A stretch of 12,248 nucleotides of DNA, taken from Opitutia bacterium UBA977. GTDB taxonomy: Bacteria > Verrucomicrobiota > Verrucomicrobiia > Opitutales > Coraliomargaritaceae. The notes beneath the pieces are model-generated. The model saw only the letters and a list, made by a program, of their open reading frames with translations. It did no database searches and was not told the origin of the DNA. The stretch spans positions 1-12,248 of the forward strand of contig DBBT01000057.1 of assembly GCA_002292345.1 (NCBI GenBank), in the 5' to 3' direction. This document shows positions 9,052 through 12,248 of this stretch, piece after piece. Position 1 is the first letter of the stretch. Each line of letters opens with the position of its first letter. Position numbers and translations under genes: made by a program.

Positions 9052-9813
9052 TTAATTGATGCGTGCGGGGACTGCGACGAACTGAATTTCTTCACTGCCT
9101 TCATAGACAGCCAAGAGTTGTTTAATGTGTGGTCCGGCACCTTCGATTTGTGGCCATTCCCAGCCGTCTTCTCCAGGATGGCCGATGCCAGCGTATGCAC
9201 CAGACGCATCGACGTAGTAGGCCATTGCCAAACCCCAGTAGAGAGTGCGTACTTCGACGATTTTGCCACTGTTCAGTTCTCGAGATTCACTGGTCTGTGT
9301 AATGGTGGCGTTAAACTTGTCGGCTTGGCTTAGAATGCCGACGATGTTTTGTACGCGCTCACCGAGGGAGAGCTTTGTGTTAGCTGAATCTTTTGGTAGG
9401 CGTCGGATCAGTGGCTTGATTTTTTCTACCAGTGGGCTGGGTAGGGTCTTAACGACGCGCTTCATCTGCACTTCGAGTTTTTGAATACTGCCTTCGACCA
9501 CTGCAGAGGCTTCCGTGAACGCTTCCTTTTGCGCAGTCAACTTACTGCGGTCTTCGTCCGCGGCAGTGGCAGAGCTTTTGAGGTCTTCGAGTGCTGTTTC
9601 TAGGCGATTCAGCTCACTGCTGAGCAGCTTCTGAGTATCAGATAGGATGGATTGCTCCAGGCGCCAGTCACTTTTTTCCTTAGAAATAATTTGCTTGGTC
9701 TGCACCCATTGATCGAGCACGTTGCGTGTCGATTCTAAGTTGGTTTGTGCATTCAGGTAGAGTGACGAGAGGCAGGCTCCGAGAGCGACTCTAAATAGGA
9801 GTTTGGTTTTCAT
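9052..9813 (-). CDS. DUF3450 exported coiled-coil protein of the TonB-type operon
   Basis: The 253-residue product has a signal peptide, [20 protein letters not shown] with cleavage probably after NA (A22), so it is likely periplasmic. Residues about 30-120 are a heptad-like helix rich in Leu, Glu, Lys and Ser. A basic middle part ([12 protein letters not shown]) follows. The C-terminal part has the conserved DUF3450 block [15 protein letters not shown] (188-202) and a GEDGWEW motif (214-220). DUF3450 genes typically stand directly before ttpC-like genes in exbB/exbD operons, as here, with 20 bases between. It probably interacts with the periplasmic domain of the TtpC-like protein, but no biochemical role is established. 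The ATG at 9813 lacks a clear Shine-Dalgarno site. It appears to be the first gene of the operon. Confidence 0.88.
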   Translation of the reverse strand: MKTKLLFRVALGACLSSLYLNAQTNLESTRNVLDQWVQTKQIISKEKSDWRLEQSILSDTQKLLSSELNRLETALEDLKSSATAADEDRSKLTAQKEAFTEASAVVEGSIQKLEVQMKRVVKTLPSPLVEKIKPLIRRLPKDSANTKLSLGERVQNIVGILSQADKFNATITQTSESRELNSGKIVEVRTLYWGLAMAYYVDASGAYAGIGHPGEDGWEWPQIEGAGPHIKQLLAVYEGSEEIQFVAVPARIN

Positions 9814-9852
9814 GACGTGTTTATGGCAGAATATGGGGAACGATGAGAGTTC

Positions 9853-9881
9853 AATATATCTTCGAATCTAGCAAATATATC
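9853..9881 (-). promoter_or_regulatory. AT-rich direct repeats upstream of the DUF3450 operon
   Basis: GATATATT occurs twice on the minus strand (9881-9874 and 9860-9853), with starts 21 bases apart, two helical turns. Each copy contains TATATT, a fair -10 sequence, but no good -35 stands at 16-18 bases from either. The element is 40-68 bases before the DUF3450 start codon, so it probably marks the operon's promoter or operator region. The remainder of the 167-base gap (9814-9980) shows no gene and no clear terminator for the ATPase gene upstream. Confidence 0.35.
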
Positions 9882-9980
9882 AGAGGTGATGTGCCCTGAG
9901 TTCTCATGGAGTCCAATCTGAGCCGACGACTTTTTAAAATTCAATCCGTGAACGTGTTCGTTGCGCCACTTTCGGTCGGG

Positions 9981-11681
<1,701 letters not shown>

Positions 11682-11720
11682 TTTTTGGGAAATATTAAAA
11701 GTCAAAGGGAGATGTATCGA

Positions 11721-11729
11721 TCTATAGCA
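11721..11729 (-). promoter_or_regulatory. Possible extended -10 promoter of the GspE/PilB gene
   Basis: The minus strand reads TGCTATAGA (11729-11721), an extended -10 of the form TGnTATANN, about 40 bases before the ATG at 11681. No good -35 box is found at the normal distance. The 74-base gap between the SET and ATPase genes has no terminator, so read-through from upstream is also possible. Confidence 0.25.
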
Positions 11730-11755
11730 GGGAAAGTTACCAACAGTATCGAGAC

Positions 11756-12163
11756 TCAATCTTCAGTCAGCAACTCTTCCTTTTCCCAATAATCGTCGCC
11801 ATAGTCGAAGAAAATCTCTTCGCCAGGCTCAATCGTGCGGAGCGCTTCGAAGCGAGCGCTCTTCCATCTAGACGAAACTGTAAGGGAGGCATTCGGCTGA
11901 TCACTATGATTGATAAAGCGGGTATAGTTAGCTTTCGGTCCTTCACCAACGATGATGTGAGAGTGGCACACCCATAATACATAGGCAGAGAAGGGGCGGT
12001 CGGGATGATAGAATTCCTCTGAACTGATGACTTCGCCGGTATAGTAGCCGATGGTGTCTTCTGCTTCGAGGCGCACCTTTGTGAATAAGCCTTGCCCAGC
12101 GCCTTCGACGCTGGAGGCTTTGACTTCAAAATCCACTGCGGTCCATTTTTTAGGTTTAGACAT
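11756..12163 (-). CDS. Small SET-domain protein (putative lysine methyltransferase)
   Basis: From ATG 12163 the product is 135 residues, a bare SET domain without pre- or post-SET modules. Visible motifs: GAGQGLFTK (21-29), equivalent to the N-terminal GxG SAM-binding motif; YTGEVIS (41-47); [16 protein letters not shown] (79-94), which holds the NHS/N motif of the SAM pocket; and [15 protein letters not shown] (112-126), with the DYG typical of the active site. Small SET proteins of this kind occur scattered through bacteria and would use S-adenosylmethionine to methylate lysine, but targets are mostly unknown. An upstream in-frame ATG at 12229 would add 22 residues that do not resemble the domain, so I prefer 12163; neither start has a Shine-Dalgarno site. 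It ends 74 bases before the ATPase start. Fold confidence is high; substrate is unknown. Confidence 0.85.
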   Translation of the reverse strand: MSKPKKWTAVDFEVKASSVEGAGQGLFTKVRLEAEDTIGYYTGEVISSEEFYHPDRPFSAYVLWVCHSHIIVGEGPKANYTRFINHSDQPNASLTVSSRWKSARFEALRTIEPGEEIFFDYGDDYWEKEELLTED

Positions 12164-12248
12164 ACGAGTTGAAATTGTTCTGAGTGCGAACGCACGACAA
12201 GACTGGATTTGGCAAAGTGAAAGTCCCATAGTTGAACCGCAGCAATAC

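Noticed and set aside
11682..11759. TTG start at 11759 for the GspE/PilB gene, overlapping the SET stop codon
   Set aside because: The overlap would suit translational coupling, but the 26 added residues do not look like a GspE N-terminus and no well-placed binding site precedes it. The ATG at 11681 fits the family better.
12184..12195. Palindrome GTGCGAACGCAC within the region before the SET gene
   Set aside because: It is a single 5-bp-arm palindrome with no second copy and no match to a known operator, so it may be chance.

Overview
The window carries nine protein-coding genes, all on the minus strand, so transcription runs from high to low coordinates. The likely source is a free-living Gram-negative bacterium of the Verrucomicrobia, probably the Opitutae/Puniceicoccales group. 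This rests on the style of the envelope cluster, moderate GC, a small SET-domain protein, scarce Shine-Dalgarno sequences and degenerate GATTAN hexamer repeats between genes. It is an inference, because no rRNA or other decisive marker is present.

Layout in transcription order. (1) A short SET-domain protein (about 12163-11756) is followed by a GspE/PilB-type secretion or pilus assembly ATPase (11681-9981). (2) After a 167-base AT-rich gap comes an energy-transduction cluster: an exported DUF3450 coiled-coil protein (9813-9052), a large TtpC-like MotA/TolQ/ExbB protein with a periplasmic coiled-coil N-terminus (9031-7628), a compact ExbB (7624-7025), ExbD (6868-6470) and two exported TPR proteins (6436-5069 and 5038-3089). 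This matches the accessory TonB systems known from Vibrio and relatives, but no TonB gene is present. (3) The conserved pair rpsO (2800-2522) and pnp (2232-58) follows. Each ends in a strong intrinsic terminator, so pnp probably has its own promoter or is reached by read-through.

How the genes work together. The two ExbB-type proteins and ExbD should form proton-driven inner-membrane motors. DUF3450, the TtpC N-domain and the TPR proteins would be their periplasmic partners, passing energy to outer-membrane transport. rpsO and pnp belong to translation and RNA decay.

Points worth a second look: the missing TonB; two intergenic loci where GATTAN-type hexamers stand in inverted arms; a perfect 14-base tandem repeat forming the pyrimidine-rich leader of exbD; the lack of Shine-Dalgarno sites for most genes, against a TTG-started exbB with a good one; hairpins upstream of rpsO; and a possible small plus-strand reading frame beside rpsO. 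I found no tRNA, rRNA, CRISPR array, insertion sequence or phage gene. No gap without a gene exceeds 300 bases; the two largest, 2233-2521 and 2801-3088, are described in the feature list.
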